From Orlajensenia stereocauli (GTDB lineage: Bacteria > Actinomycetota > Actinomycetes > Actinomycetales > Microbacteriaceae): a stretch of 64,000 nucleotides of DNA. The stretch lies in assembly GCF_039548895.1 (NCBI RefSeq), contig NZ_JBCLVG010000001.1. One strand, 5' to 3'. The position numbers and the translations under genes were made by a program. Below, piece by piece: positions 10,922-19,921 of this stretch. The notes below the pieces were generated by a model. The model was not told where the DNA came from, did no database searches, and saw nothing but the letters and a program-made list of their open reading frames with translations. Within the stretch, counting starts at the first letter, position 1. Every line of letters begins with the position of its first letter.

Positions 10922-12438
10922 GCGGCGACTCCTTCTGAGGTCGGGGCCTCTCCGGCCATCATGAGGCCGAGGACATCGCGGGGTGTGTTGCCCGGCACGA
11001 TGCCGACGATGCGGCCGCGGTACATGACCATGATGCGATCGGCGAGGGCTGCGACCTCGTCGAGCTCGGTCGACACGACGATCACGGGAACACCGGAGTC
11101 GCGCGTCTCGACGATGCGCTTGTGGATGAACTCGATCGATCCGACGTCGACGCCACGCGTCGGCTGGGCTGCGACGAAGAGCGTGAGGTCACGACTCAGC
11201 TCACGGGCGAGCACGACCTTCTGCTGGTTGCCACCGGAGAGACGGCCCACCTTGGTCTCGATGCTCGGCGTGCGCACATCGAACTCGGCGACCTTCTCCC
11301 TGGCGAAATCGGCGCGATAACCGAGCTGCAACGTCGCGGCCCTGACGAAGGGCTTACCCGTCGACCTGTCGAGCATGAGGTTCTCGGCGATGGTGAACTC
11401 ACCGACCAGGCCGTCCTCGTTGCGGTCCTCGGGAACGAACCCGACACCGGCGTCGAGGATCTTCCTGACGCTCGCACCCGTCAGCTCTCGACCGTCGAGG
11501 CTGATGCGGCCGGTGACGCGCGGCTGCAGCCCGACGAGAGCCTCCGTGAGCTCGGTCTGGCCGTTGCCCTGCACGCCGGCGATGGCGAGGATCTCGCCGC
11601 GGCGAACCGAGAAGCTCACGTCGTTCACGACCAGCTGGCCGATGTGGTCGACGACGGTGAGGTTCTCGACGACGAGGGCCTCCTCGCCGAGGGTGGGCTC
11701 CTCCTTGTGCACCGTCAGCTCGACGGCGCGGCCGACCATGAGCGAGGCGAGCTCGGCGTTCGTCGCCGTGGGCTGGGCCTCGCCGACGACCTTGCCGAGC
11801 CGCATGACCGTGATGCGGTCGGCGACCTCGCGCACCTCGCGCAGCTTGTGGGTGATGAAGACGATGGCGGTTCCGGCGTCGCGGAGCTGCCGCATGATCT
11901 GCATCAGCTCATCGGTCTCCTGCGGGGTGAGCACGGCCGTCGGCTCGTCGAAGACGAGCACGCGGGCGTCGCGGGAGAGCGCCTTGATGATCTCGACGCG
12001 CTGCTGCACACCGACGGGGAGCTCATCGACGAGGGCATCGGGATCGACGTCGAACCCGAAGCGCTCGGAGATCTCCTTCACCTTGGCGCGTGCGGCGGGA
12101 AGGTCGAGCAGGCCGCCGGCGCGGGTCTGCTCGTGCCCGAGCATGACGTTCTCAGCCACCGTGAAGACCGGGATGAGCATGAAGTGCTGGTGCACCATGC
12201 CGATTCCGGCCGCCATGGCGTCGCCTGGACCCGCGAAGTGCTGCACGGCGTCGTCGAGGAGGATCTCGCCGCCGTCGGCCTGATACAGGCCGTAGAGCAC
12301 GTTCATGAGGGTGGACTTGCCTGCACCGTTCTCACCGAGGAGACAGTGGATCTCCCCGGGTTCGACGGTGAGATCGATGTGGTCATTGGCGACCAGGGCA
12401 CCGAATGTCTTCGTGATGCCGCGAAGTTCGAGCTTCAT
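10918..12438 (-). CDS. Nucleoside ABC transporter dual ATP-binding protein
   Basis: A 506-residue protein with two fused nucleotide-binding domains, as in RbsA, MglA and NupO. The first Walker A is GENGAGKST (35-43) with Walker B VLVFDEPTAVL; its signature is degenerate (LPVGVQQRVE). The second domain has a degenerate Walker A (GVQGNGQTE) but an intact LSGGNQQKV signature. This asymmetry is normal in this family. The gene starts 161 bp after the first lipoprotein gene, behind a strong hairpin, so it is probably made in smaller amounts than the binding protein. Confidence 0.9.
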
Positions 12439-12552
12439 GCTCCCGATCCTAGTTATTCACGTGATTCCGCGCCCCTGCGTGCGCAAAGGTGGGCAGACCT
12501 TCGGGGCGGATGCTCAGATGTTGCAGATGCTGCGCAGAAGCGCGGCATGCAG

Positions 12553-12584
12553 AAGGGGAGGTCGGCTCTCGCCGGCCTCCCCTT
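12553..12584 (-). terminator. Hairpin between binding-protein gene and ATPase gene
   Basis: Fourteen-base arms (AAGGGGAGGTCGGC and GCCGGCCTCCCCTT) pair with one G-T wobble around a 4-base loop, just after the lipoprotein stop. There is no clear U-run. It is probably a partial terminator or a 3' mRNA stabiliser. Confidence 0.6.
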
Positions 12585-12599
12585 CCGTCGGAGACTGTC

Positions 12600-13697
12600 T
12601 TAGCCTGCGAGGTAGGACTTGACGGGGATCGAGCCGTCGATGATGCCGGCCTTGATCGTGTCGAGCTCACCCTGGAGGGTCGGTGCGACCTTGTCCTCGA
12701 AGGAGTGGAACGGCGCGATGCCGACGCCCTCGTTCTCGAGTGTTCCGACGAACGGGGTCGGGTCGAACTCGCCGTTGCCGGCCGCGAGGACGGCGTCGTA
12801 CGTTCCGACGTCGATGCCCTTGAGGATCGAGGTCAGCATGAGGTCGGCCACGTCGGGCGCGGTGACGGTGAAGTCTGCGTCGACACCGATCATGGCGATG
12901 TCACGACCGGCGTCCTTGATGGCGGCCGCAGCGCTCTGGTAGATCGGTCCACCGACGGGCAGGAGCACGTCGACGTTCTGGTCGATGAGGCCCTGAGCCG
13001 TCTGGCGAGCGGTGTCGTTGGCCTCGAAGCCACCGGTGAAGAGGCCGTCGGTGCCGTCCCAGCCGAGAACCTTGACTGCGGTTCCCTTCTCGGTGTTGTG
13101 GTACTCGACGCCCTGCTTGAAGCCGTCCATGAAGATGGAGACTGTCGGGAAGTTCATTCCACCGAAGGTGCCGACGACGCCGGTCTTCGAGTAGTCGGCT
13201 GCTGCATAGCCGGCGAGGAATGCCGCCTGGGCGGTGTCGAACAGGATCGGCTTGATGTTGTCGGCGTCTGCCTTGCCGTCGAAGTCGGCGTCAGCCGCGT
13301 CGTCGATGATCGTGTAGTCGACCTCGGGGTTGGCCGTGGCCGACTCGATGGTGGCAGCCGAGAGCGCGAAGCCGACCGTGACGATGACGTTGCAGCCCTG
13401 GTCGACGAGGTTCGTCAGGTTGGGAGCGAAGTCGGTCTCAGCGTCGGACTGCACCTTGATCGGCTCGACGCCGAGCTCCTTGGCTGCCTTCTCGAGACCC
13501 TCGGATCCGAGCTGGTTGAACGACTTGTCGTCGAATCCACCGGAGTCGGAGACCATGCAGGGCACGAAGTCGGATGCTGCTGCGCCACCAGACGACTCTC
13601 CGCCTTCTTCGGGCGCCGAGGCGCAGCCGGCCAGCAGGAGCGCTGCGCTGAGCGCGGCAAGTCCGCCGATGGCGGCCTTGCGGGTAGTGATCGTCAA
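12600..13697 (-). CDS. BMP-family nucleoside-binding lipoprotein (copy adjacent to the ABC genes)
   Basis: A 365-residue extracytoplasmic binding protein of the BMP/PnrA family. The start is TTG 13697: GGAGG sits five bases upstream, whereas the longer frame to 13709 would place that Shine-Dalgarno inside the gene. The signal peptide (TRKAAIGGLAALSAALLL) ends in lipobox LAGC with Cys25 lipidated, followed by a Glu/Ser/Gly linker. The BMP core begins CMVSDSGGFDDKSFNQ. A second BMP gene lies directly upstream. Family members bind nucleosides; the downstream cdd-deoA-add genes agree. Confidence 0.9.
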   Translation of the reverse strand: MTITTRKAAIGGLAALSAALLLAGCASAPEEGGESSGGAAASDFVPCMVSDSGGFDDKSFNQLGSEGLEKAAKELGVEPIKVQSDAETDFAPNLTNLVDQGCNVIVTVGFALSAATIESATANPEVDYTIIDDAADADFDGKADADNIKPILFDTAQAAFLAGYAAADYSKTGVVGTFGGMNFPTVSIFMDGFKQGVEYHNTEKGTAVKVLGWDGTDGLFTGGFEANDTARQTAQGLIDQNVDVLLPVGGPIYQSAAAAIKDAGRDIAMIGVDADFTVTAPDVADLMLTSILKGIDVGTYDAVLAAGNGEFDPTPFVGTLENEGVGIAPFHSFEDKVAPTLQGELDTIKAGIIDGSIPVKSYLAG

Positions 13698-13769
13698 GAT
13701 GACCTCCAAGATTGCAGGCCCACAGGGATGGATGGGCCGGGATGTGCAATCACGTTACCGAATATTTCC

Positions 13770-13785
13770 TTGCTCAAAAGAGCAA
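13770..13785. promoter_or_regulatory. Inverted repeat upstream of the BMP lipoprotein gene
   Basis: TTGCTC and GAGCAA form a perfect 6-bp inverted repeat with an AAAA spacer, in an AT-rich patch about 75 bp before the TTG start. It looks like an operator or part of a promoter. The rest of the 186-bp gap shows no gene. Confidence 0.4.
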
Positions 13786-13883
13786 AAGGGGTGCGCGCGC
13801 GAATGGTTATGAATCTGCGACCCGGGGCGCATCCGACGAAACGAACTCGCAACAAAACTGCGTGAAGACGGGGCTCCGGCGTA

Positions 13884-14951
13884 CTATTCCGGCGTGCTCG
13901 GCGACGTGACGACGACGGACCCGTCGACGATCTTCGCCTTCAGCGCGTCGAGCTCATCCGACAGTTCCTGCGGAACCGAGGAGGCGAGGTCGTGGAAGGG
14001 GGCGAGGCCCACTCCCCCGTTCTCGAGGGTGCCGATGAACGGGGCGGGGTCGAAGGTGCCCGCTGCGTCATCGGTGACGATCTGCGCCACGGCGTCCTCG
14101 GTGTTCTTCAGGACGCTGGTCAGGAGCACGGGGTGGTACTTCGCCGGCAGGGTGTCGAAGCCGTCGTTGTCCACCCAGATGACCGAGACGCCGGGGTTCT
14201 CCAGCGCGGCGGCTGCCGACCCCTCTCCGACCTGGCCGGCGACGGGCAGGATCACGTCTGCACCCTGGTCGATGAGGCTCTCGGTGAGGGTCTTGCCCTT
14301 GTTGATGTCCTCGAAGTCGCCGGTGAAGGTGCCGTCCTGCTTGACCTTGTCCCAGCCGAGCGCGACCACCTGCGTGCCGTGAGCGGCATTGTAGGCAGCG
14401 ACGCCGTCGACGAAACCGTCCATGAACAGGGTCACCGGCGGCTGGTTGCCGCCGCCGAATGTCGCGACCTTGCCCGTCTTCGAGACGCCGGCTGCGAGGT
14501 ACCCGGCGAGGTAGCTGGCCTGGGCGGTGTCGAAGATGACCGGCTTCACGTTGGGTGCGTCGACGACCTCGTCGACGATGGAGAAGTGCACGTCGGGGTT
14601 CGCGGCGGCTGCCGAGGTCGTGGCATCCGCCAGCTCGTAGCCGACGGTGAGCACGAACTGGCAGCCCGAGTCGACGGCCTGCTGCACGTTCGGCGCGAGG
14701 TCGGTCTCCCCGGTCGAGACCAGGGCCTGCACCTCGATGCCGGCATCCTTCTCCGCCTTCTGCAGGCCCGCCCAGCTGGACTGGTTGAACGACCGGTCCT
14801 CGAGGCCGCCGGAGTTCGTCACCATCCGAGCGCAGTAGTCACCGGCGGCATCGCTCGATGCGCCGTTCGAGCTCGGGGCATCTGCGCAGCCGACGAGGGC
14901 TGCGACTGAGATGACGGCGACGACGGATGCTGTGAGCAGTCGGTTTCCCAT
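13884..14951 (-). CDS. BMP-family binding lipoprotein, second copy
   Basis: A 355-residue paralogue of the gene at 12600. Its signal peptide has lipobox ALVGC, with Cys22 as the lipid site, and the mature core starts CARMVTNSGGLEDRSFNQ. The ATG at 14951 has GAGAGG nine bases upstream. It is in the same orientation as the transporter, but 186 bp and a possible promoter separate it from the next lipoprotein gene. Two binding proteins may serve one permease with different nucleoside preferences, or this one may be a transporter-linked sensor. No second set of ABC genes is present. Confidence 0.87.
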   Translation of the reverse strand: MGNRLLTASVVAVISVAALVGCADAPSSNGASSDAAGDYCARMVTNSGGLEDRSFNQSSWAGLQKAEKDAGIEVQALVSTGETDLAPNVQQAVDSGCQFVLTVGYELADATTSAAAANPDVHFSIVDEVVDAPNVKPVIFDTAQASYLAGYLAAGVSKTGKVATFGGGNQPPVTLFMDGFVDGVAAYNAAHGTQVVALGWDKVKQDGTFTGDFEDINKGKTLTESLIDQGADVILPVAGQVGEGSAAAALENPGVSVIWVDNDGFDTLPAKYHPVLLTSVLKNTEDAVAQIVTDDAAGTFDPAPFIGTLENGGVGLAPFHDLASSVPQELSDELDALKAKIVDGSVVVTSPSTPE

Positions 14952-14990
14952 GATGGGGATCCTCTCGGGGCTGTGGGGGAACGGATCGCG

Positions 14991-16103
14991 TCAGAGCACG
15001 TCGCCACGGCCGGAGAGCCGGAGCGCGTCGACGACGGACTTGACCTTCTGGGCGTTCGCGCTCGTGGTGACGAGGAGGGCGTCGGGGGTGTCGACCACCA
15101 CGATGTCCTCGACGCCGATGAGGGCGATTGTGCGGCCGCCCTGGCTCACGACGATGCCGCTCGACGAATCGGCGAGCACCCTGGCGTCCGCGCCGAGGAT
15201 GGCGAGGTCGCGCTTGCGACCACCGGAGTGGATCTTGGCGATCGAGGCGAAGTCGCCGACGTCGTCCCAGTCGAACTGGGCGGGCACCACGGCGAGCCGC
15301 CCGGCGGCTGCTGCCGGCTCGGCCACGGAGTAGTCGATGGCGATCTTCTCGAGCTTCGGCCAGATGCGATCGACGGCCGGCCCGCGAGTGGCCGGATCGT
15401 CCCAGGCGGCTGCCAGCTCGATGAGTCCGGCGTGCAGCTCCGGCTTGTTGCGGGCGATCTCCTCGAGCAGGCGATCGGCCCGCGCGATGAACATGCCCGC
15501 GTTCCAGAGGTGCTTGCCGCCGGCGACGTAGCGCTGGGCCGTCTCCAGGTCGGGCTTCTCCACGAAGGAGTCGACGATGCTCGCCGACGGTGCTCCGGCG
15601 ACCTCGAGGGATCCCCCGGTATGGATGTAGCCGAATCCGATGGCCGGCTCGGTGGGACGGATGCCGATGGTCGCGATGTAGCCAGCGTCAGCCAGGGCCG
15701 CAGCCTCCTGGACGGCGTGCCGGAACAGAACCGTGCCCTTGATGACGTGGTCGGCCGCGAACGACCCGATGATGACGTCGGGTTCTCGCAACGCCAGGAT
15801 CGCAGCGGCCAGGCCGATCGCCGCCGACGAGTCGCGGGGCTCGCTCTCGAGCACGACGTTGTGGTCGGCCAGCTCCGGCAGCTGGGCCTCGACCGCTGCG
15901 CGGTGGGCACGGCCGGTGACCACCATGATGCGCTCGGTGCCCGAGATGGGAGCGAGCCTGTCCCAGGTGTCGCGGAGCAGCGTCTGCCCGGACCCGGTGA
16001 GGTCGTGGAGGAACTTGGGCGCATCGGCGCGGGAGAGGGGCCAGAGCCGGGAACCGATGCCGCCGGCCGGGATGACGCTGTAGAAGCGCTCGATAGCAGT
16101 CAT
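14991..16103 (-). CDS. manC: Mannose-1-phosphate guanylyltransferase
   Basis: A 370-residue nucleotidyltransferase that makes GDP-mannose from mannose 1-phosphate and GTP for glycolipids and glycans. The pyrophosphorylase signature PAGGIGSRLWPLSR lies at 12-25 and the sugar-phosphate site SFVEKP near 180. No phosphomannose isomerase domain is fused. The start chosen is ATG 16103, which begins just before the catalytic domain; an open frame to 16148 adds an unlikely extension. It ends 39 bp before the lipoprotein gene and is divergent from sdhC, as in other Actinobacteria. Confidence 0.9.
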   Translation of the reverse strand: MTAIERFYSVIPAGGIGSRLWPLSRADAPKFLHDLTGSGQTLLRDTWDRLAPISGTERIMVVTGRAHRAAVEAQLPELADHNVVLESEPRDSSAAIGLAAAILALREPDVIIGSFAADHVIKGTVLFRHAVQEAAALADAGYIATIGIRPTEPAIGFGYIHTGGSLEVAGAPSASIVDSFVEKPDLETAQRYVAGGKHLWNAGMFIARADRLLEEIARNKPELHAGLIELAAAWDDPATRGPAVDRIWPKLEKIAIDYSVAEPAAAAGRLAVVPAQFDWDDVGDFASIAKIHSGGRKRDLAILGADARVLADSSSGIVVSQGGRTIALIGVEDIVVVDTPDALLVTTSANAQKVKSVVDALRLSGRGDVL

Positions 16104-16192
16104 GCAGCACAGACTATCTGCCGCCTCGGTGCGGCCGCGGGTGGGCATCCGTCGCGGTCCCGGAAGCGGTCTCTCGACGTCGAGATACTTAG

Positions 16193-16209
16193 GTTCCCCT
16201 TACGGGAAC
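16193..16209. promoter_or_regulatory. Inverted repeat in the manC-sdhC divergent region
   Basis: GTTCCC and GGGAAC are perfect 6-bp arms around a 5-bp centre. A possible -10 box TAGACT lies at about 16226-16231 on the plus strand, ahead of sdhC. The 203-bp divergent gap contains no gene. The site may regulate the succinate dehydrogenase promoter. Confidence 0.35.
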
Positions 16210-16306
16210 TGGGCGAAATGAAGGGAATAGACTTGGGCTCACGCTCGTCGAGCGGTTCCGGCCGGTGGTTCTCTCGGCCGTCAGACACAGCCAGGGAGGG
16301 TTGTTC

Positions 16307-16726
16307 ATGCCTCAGGTCACGGCAGGAACCCTGACAGCAGACACCAAGCGCGCATCCCGTCCGGGAGGAACCCTCTACAGGGGCCGCGAGGGCATGTGGT
16401 CATGGGTTCTGCATCGCATCACCGGCGTCGCCATCTTCTTCTTCCTGCTGGTGCATGTCCTCGACACCGCACTCATCCGCGTCAGCCCCGAGGCGTACAA
16501 CGCCGTCATCAGCACCTACCAGACGCCCATCATGGGCCTCGGCGAGGTGGCCCTGGTCGGCGCGATCGTCTTCCACGCGTTCAACGGCATCCGCATCATC
16601 CTGATCGACTTCTGGTCGAAGGGCGTGCGGTACCAGAAGGTCATGTTCTACGTCGTGATCGGACTGTGGGTCGTCACGATGCTGGGCTTCACTCCCCGCC
16701 ACCTGATGAACGTCTTCGGACACTAG
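16307..16726 (+). CDS. sdhC: Succinate dehydrogenase cytochrome b556 subunit
   Basis: A 139-residue membrane anchor with three hydrophobic helices. The segment SWVLHRITGVAIFFFLLVH holds the conserved Ser/Arg of the quinone site and candidate heme-ligand histidines. ATG 16307 is chosen because GGGAGGG lies six bases upstream; the longer frame to 16265 lacks such a site. First gene of sdhCDAB, which oxidises succinate and passes electrons to quinone. The next gene starts 11 bp downstream. Confidence 0.92.
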   Translation: MPQVTAGTLTADTKRASRPGGTLYRGREGMWSWVLHRITGVAIFFFLLVHVLDTALIRVSPEAYNAVISTYQTPIMGLGEVALVGAIVFHAFNGIRIILIDFWSKGVRYQKVMFYVVIGLWVVTMLGFTPRHLMNVFGH

Positions 16727-16737
16727 GAGGGACTGAC

Positions 16738-17202
16738 GTGACCGCCATCGACAATGCCCCGGCCATCGAGCCACCTCGCTCCCCCTCCCGTCCCGCCCGC
16801 AAGCGCGGCGTGAACTGGGAGAAGTGGGGCTGGATCTACATGCGCGTCTCCGGCGTGCTCCTGCTCGTGCTCATCTTCGGACACCTCTTCGTCAACCTCA
16901 TGGTGGGCGACGGAGTGCACGCCATCGACTTCGGCTTCGTCGGCGGGAAGTACGCCTCCCCGTTCTGGCAGGTCTGGGACGTGCTGATGCTCTGGCTCGC
17001 CCTCATCCACGGCGGCAACGGCATGCGCACGATCGTGAACGACTACGCCACGCTCCCGACGACCCGCCGCATCCTGAAGGGCGCCATCTTCGTCGCCGTC
17101 GCAGCACTCATCCTGCTCGGAACCCTCGTGGTCTTCACCTTCGAGCCGTGCCCGGCCGGATCCCCTGCCGACCTGCTGCCCTCCTTCTGCCCGGTCGGAT
17201 AA
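16738..17202 (+). CDS. sdhD: Succinate dehydrogenase hydrophobic membrane anchor subunit
   Basis: A 154-residue protein with an N-terminal Pro/Arg-rich cytoplasmic tail (1-35) and three transmembrane helices. GVLLLVLIFGHLFVNLM carries the likely heme ligand His. The start is GTG 16738 with AGGAGG seven bases upstream; the frame is open further upstream but overlaps sdhC. With SdhC it forms the cytochrome b anchor and quinone pocket. Confidence 0.9.
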   Translation: MTAIDNAPAIEPPRSPSRPARKRGVNWEKWGWIYMRVSGVLLLVLIFGHLFVNLMVGDGVHAIDFGFVGGKYASPFWQVWDVLMLWLALIHGGNGMRTIVNDYATLPTTRRILKGAIFVAVAALILLGTLVVFTFEPCPAGSPADLLPSFCPVG

Positions 17203-17213
17203 ACGAAATAGAT

Positions 17214-19028
17214 ATGAGTACGGCACCTGTGAATCCTGAATCCGAGTCCACCGTCGTCGACGGCGTGCACTACCACCAGTTCGACATCGTGATCGTGGGA
17301 GCCGGCGGTGCCGGCATGCGCGCCGCCATCGAGGCCGGCCCCGGCGCGAAGACCGCCGTCATCTCGAAGCTCTACCCGACCCGCTCCCACACGGGTGCAG
17401 CTCAGGGTGGCATGGCTGCAGCCCTCGCGAACGTCGAGGAGGACAGCTGGGAGTGGCACACCTTCGACACCATCAAGGGCGGCGACTACCTCGTCGACCA
17501 GGATGCAGCGGAGATCCTCGCGAAGGAGGCCATCGACGCTGTCATCGACCTCGAGAACATGGGCCTGCCGTTCAACCGCACCCCAGAGGGGAAGATCGAC
17601 CAGCGTCGCTTCGGTGGCCACACCCGCGACCACGGCAAGGCCCCGGTGCGTCGCGCCTGCTACGCCGCCGACCGCACCGGCCACATGATCCTGCAGACGC
17701 TGTTCCAGAACTGCGTGCGCCTCGGCATCAACTTCTTCAACGAGTACTACGTGCTCGACCTCGTGATGACGAACGTCGACGGCGTCGACCAGCCGTCGGG
17801 CGTCGTCGCCATCGACCTCTCTTCGGGCGAGCTGCACGTCTTCCAGGCCAAGGCGATCATCTTCGCCACGGGCGGCTTCGGCAAGATCTACAAGACCACC
17901 TCGAACGCACACACCCTCACGGGCGACGGCGTCGGCATCATCTGGCGCAAGGGCCTGCCGCTGGAGGACATGGAGTTCTTCCAGTTCCACCCCACCGGCC
18001 TTGCCGGGCTGGGCATCCTGCTCACCGAGGGTGCCCGCGGTGAGGGCGCCATCCTCCGTAACGCCAGCGGCGAGCGTTTCATGGAGCGCTACGCCCCCAC
18101 CATCAAGGACCTCGCCCCGCGCGACATCGTCGCCCGCTGCATGGTGCAGGAGGTGGCGGAGGGCCGTGGAGCCGGGCCCAACAAGGACTACGTCTACCTG
18201 GACTGCACCCACCTCGGCGCCGAGGTGCTCGAGACCAAGCTGCCCGACATCACCGAGTTCGCCCGTACGTACCTGGGCGTCGATCCCGTGACGGAGCCGG
18301 TGCCGGTCATGCCGACGGCGCACTACGCCATGGGCGGCATCCCGACCAACGTGTCGGCCGAGGTGCTGCGCGACAACGACACCGTCGTCCCCGGCCTCTA
18401 CGCCGCCGGCGAGTGCGCCTGCGTGTCGGTGCACGGCTCGAACCGTCTGGGCACCAACTCGCTGCTCGACATCAACGTCTTCGGCAAGCGCGCGGGCAAC
18501 AACGCCGTCGCCTATGTGCAGAACGTCGACTTCACGCCTCTGCCCGCCGACCCGGCCAGGGCCGTGCGCGAGCTGCTCGATCACATCAAGGGTTCCACCG
18601 GCACCGAGCGCGTCGCCGTGCTCCGCAAGGAGCTGCAGGACCACATGGACCGGAACGCCCAGGTGTTCCGCACCGATGAGTCCCTCGCCGAGGTCACCGA
18701 GACCATCCACACCCTGCGCGAGCGCTACAAGAACGTCGCCGTGCAGGACAAGGGCAAGCGGTTCAACACCGACCTGCTCGAGGCCGTCGAGCTGGGCTTC
18801 CTGCTCGATCTCGCCGAGGTCGTCGTCTATTCGGCCCGCAACCGCAAGGAGAGCCGCGGCGGCCACATGCGCGACGACTTCCCGAAGCGCGACGACGAGA
18901 ACTACATGAAGCACACCATGGCCTACCTGTCGGGCGACGCGGATTCCGCCGACGCGGCAGATCACATCCGACTCGACTGGAAACCCGTCGTCATGACCCG
19001 TTACCAGCCCATGGAGAGGAAGTACTGA
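17214..19028 (+). CDS. sdhA: Succinate dehydrogenase flavoprotein subunit
   Basis: A 604-residue catalytic subunit. The FAD-binding IVIVGAGGAGMRAAIE lies at 26-41, and RSHTGAAQGG (57-66) holds His59, to which FAD is covalently attached. The active-site region FGGHTR follows. The C-terminal third carries the HPTG, ARG and LGTNSLLD motifs of the family. The ATG is 11 bp after sdhD; only a weak purine-rich ribosome site (GGAT) precedes it, so coupling to sdhD translation is likely. The sdhB gene starts 2 bp after the stop. Confidence 0.96.
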   Translation: MSTAPVNPESESTVVDGVHYHQFDIVIVGAGGAGMRAAIEAGPGAKTAVISKLYPTRSHTGAAQGGMAAALANVEEDSWEWHTFDTIKGGDYLVDQDAAEILAKEAIDAVIDLENMGLPFNRTPEGKIDQRRFGGHTRDHGKAPVRRACYAADRTGHMILQTLFQNCVRLGINFFNEYYVLDLVMTNVDGVDQPSGVVAIDLSSGELHVFQAKAIIFATGGFGKIYKTTSNAHTLTGDGVGIIWRKGLPLEDMEFFQFHPTGLAGLGILLTEGARGEGAILRNASGERFMERYAPTIKDLAPRDIVARCMVQEVAEGRGAGPNKDYVYLDCTHLGAEVLETKLPDITEFARTYLGVDPVTEPVPVMPTAHYAMGGIPTNVSAEVLRDNDTVVPGLYAAGECACVSVHGSNRLGTNSLLDINVFGKRAGNNAVAYVQNVDFTPLPADPARAVRELLDHIKGSTGTERVAVLRKELQDHMDRNAQVFRTDESLAEVTETIHTLRERYKNVAVQDKGKRFNTDLLEAVELGFLLDLAEVVVYSARNRKESRGGHMRDDFPKRDDENYMKHTMAYLSGDADSADAADHIRLDWKPVVMTRYQPMERKY

Positions 19029-19030
19029 CG

Positions 19031-19798
19031 GTGACCACCGCCACCATCGCCGCAGACCGCCCCGGCAACGCCGACCCGTCGGTCATCCCGTTCACCGTCA
19101 CCTTCATCATCCGACGGTTCGACCCGGACACCGACACCGAGCCGCGCTGGCAGGACTTCGACGTCGAGATGTACGCGACCGACCGTGTGCTCGACGCACT
19201 GCACAAGATCAAATGGGAGCAGGACGGATCACTGACCTTCCGTCGCTCGTGCGCCCACGGCATCTGCGGCTCGGATGCCATGCGCATCAACGGACGCAAC
19301 CGTCTGGCCTGCAAGACCCTGATCAAGGACCTCGACATCTCGAAGCCCATCTACGTGGAGGCCATCAAGGGCCTGCCGCTGGAGAAGGACCTCATCGTCG
19401 ACATGGACCCCTTCTTCGCTTCCTTCCGCGAAGTGCAGCCGTTCCTCATCCCCGGTTCGAAGCCCGAGCCCGGCAAGGAGCGCGTGCAGTCCGTCGCCGA
19501 GCGCGCCCGCTTCGACGACACCACGAAGTGCATCCTGTGCGCAGCATGCACGTCGAGCTGCCCCGTGTTCTGGACCGACGGCCAGTACTTCGGCCCCGCA
19601 GCCATCGTCAACGCCCACCGATTCATCTTCGACTCGCGCGATGACGCCTCGCAGGTGCGCCTCGACATCCTCAACGACAAGGAGGGCGTGTGGCGCTGCC
19701 GCACGACCTTCAACTGCACCGACGCCTGCCCCCGCGGCATCCAGGTGACCCAGGCGATCGCCGAGGTCAAGCAGGCCCTCATGCGAGGACACGCGTAG
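19031..19798 (+). CDS. sdhB: Succinate dehydrogenase iron-sulfur subunit
   Basis: A 255-residue protein carrying three clusters. The [2Fe-2S] ligands are in SCAHGICGSD (Cys74, Cys79, Asp82) and Cys94; the [4Fe-4S] motif is CILCAACTSSCP (about 166-177); the remaining cysteines, including CTDACP (about 226-231), complete the [3Fe-4S] and [4Fe-4S] sites. The start is GTG 19031 behind a GAGAGGAAG ribosome site. It is the last gene of the operon and is followed by a strong hairpin. Confidence 0.95.
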   Translation: MTTATIAADRPGNADPSVIPFTVTFIIRRFDPDTDTEPRWQDFDVEMYATDRVLDALHKIKWEQDGSLTFRRSCAHGICGSDAMRINGRNRLACKTLIKDLDISKPIYVEAIKGLPLEKDLIVDMDPFFASFREVQPFLIPGSKPEPGKERVQSVAERARFDDTTKCILCAACTSSCPVFWTDGQYFGPAAIVNAHRFIFDSRDDASQVRLDILNDKEGVWRCRTTFNCTDACPRGIQVTQAIAEVKQALMRGHA

Positions 19799-19816
19799 GT
19801 TCGGTCGAACGCTGCC

Positions 19817-19854
19817 AGGGAAGGGCTCGGATCTCGCGATCCGGGCCCTTCCCT
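19817..19854 (+). terminator. Terminator hairpin after sdhCDAB
   Basis: Seventeen-base arms (AGGGAAGGGCTCGGATC and GATCCGGGCCCTTCCCT) pair with one G-T wobble around TCGC, 18 bp after the sdhB stop. No long U-run follows, as is common in high-GC Actinobacteria. Confidence 0.75.
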
Positions 19855-19921
19855 CATGTTCGGGGACATCGTCCGGATTCAGCATCCGATCGACACCGAC
19901 CTCCTCCCCTACGCTGGCAGG

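Noticed and set aside
13698..13709. TTG 13709 as the start of the first BMP lipoprotein
   Set aside because: The Shine-Dalgarno GGAGG lies within those codons and is properly spaced for TTG 13697.
17043..18965. A 640-codon open frame antisense to sdhA
   Set aside because: sdhA has complete catalytic motifs on the other strand. The antisense product has no recognisable features.
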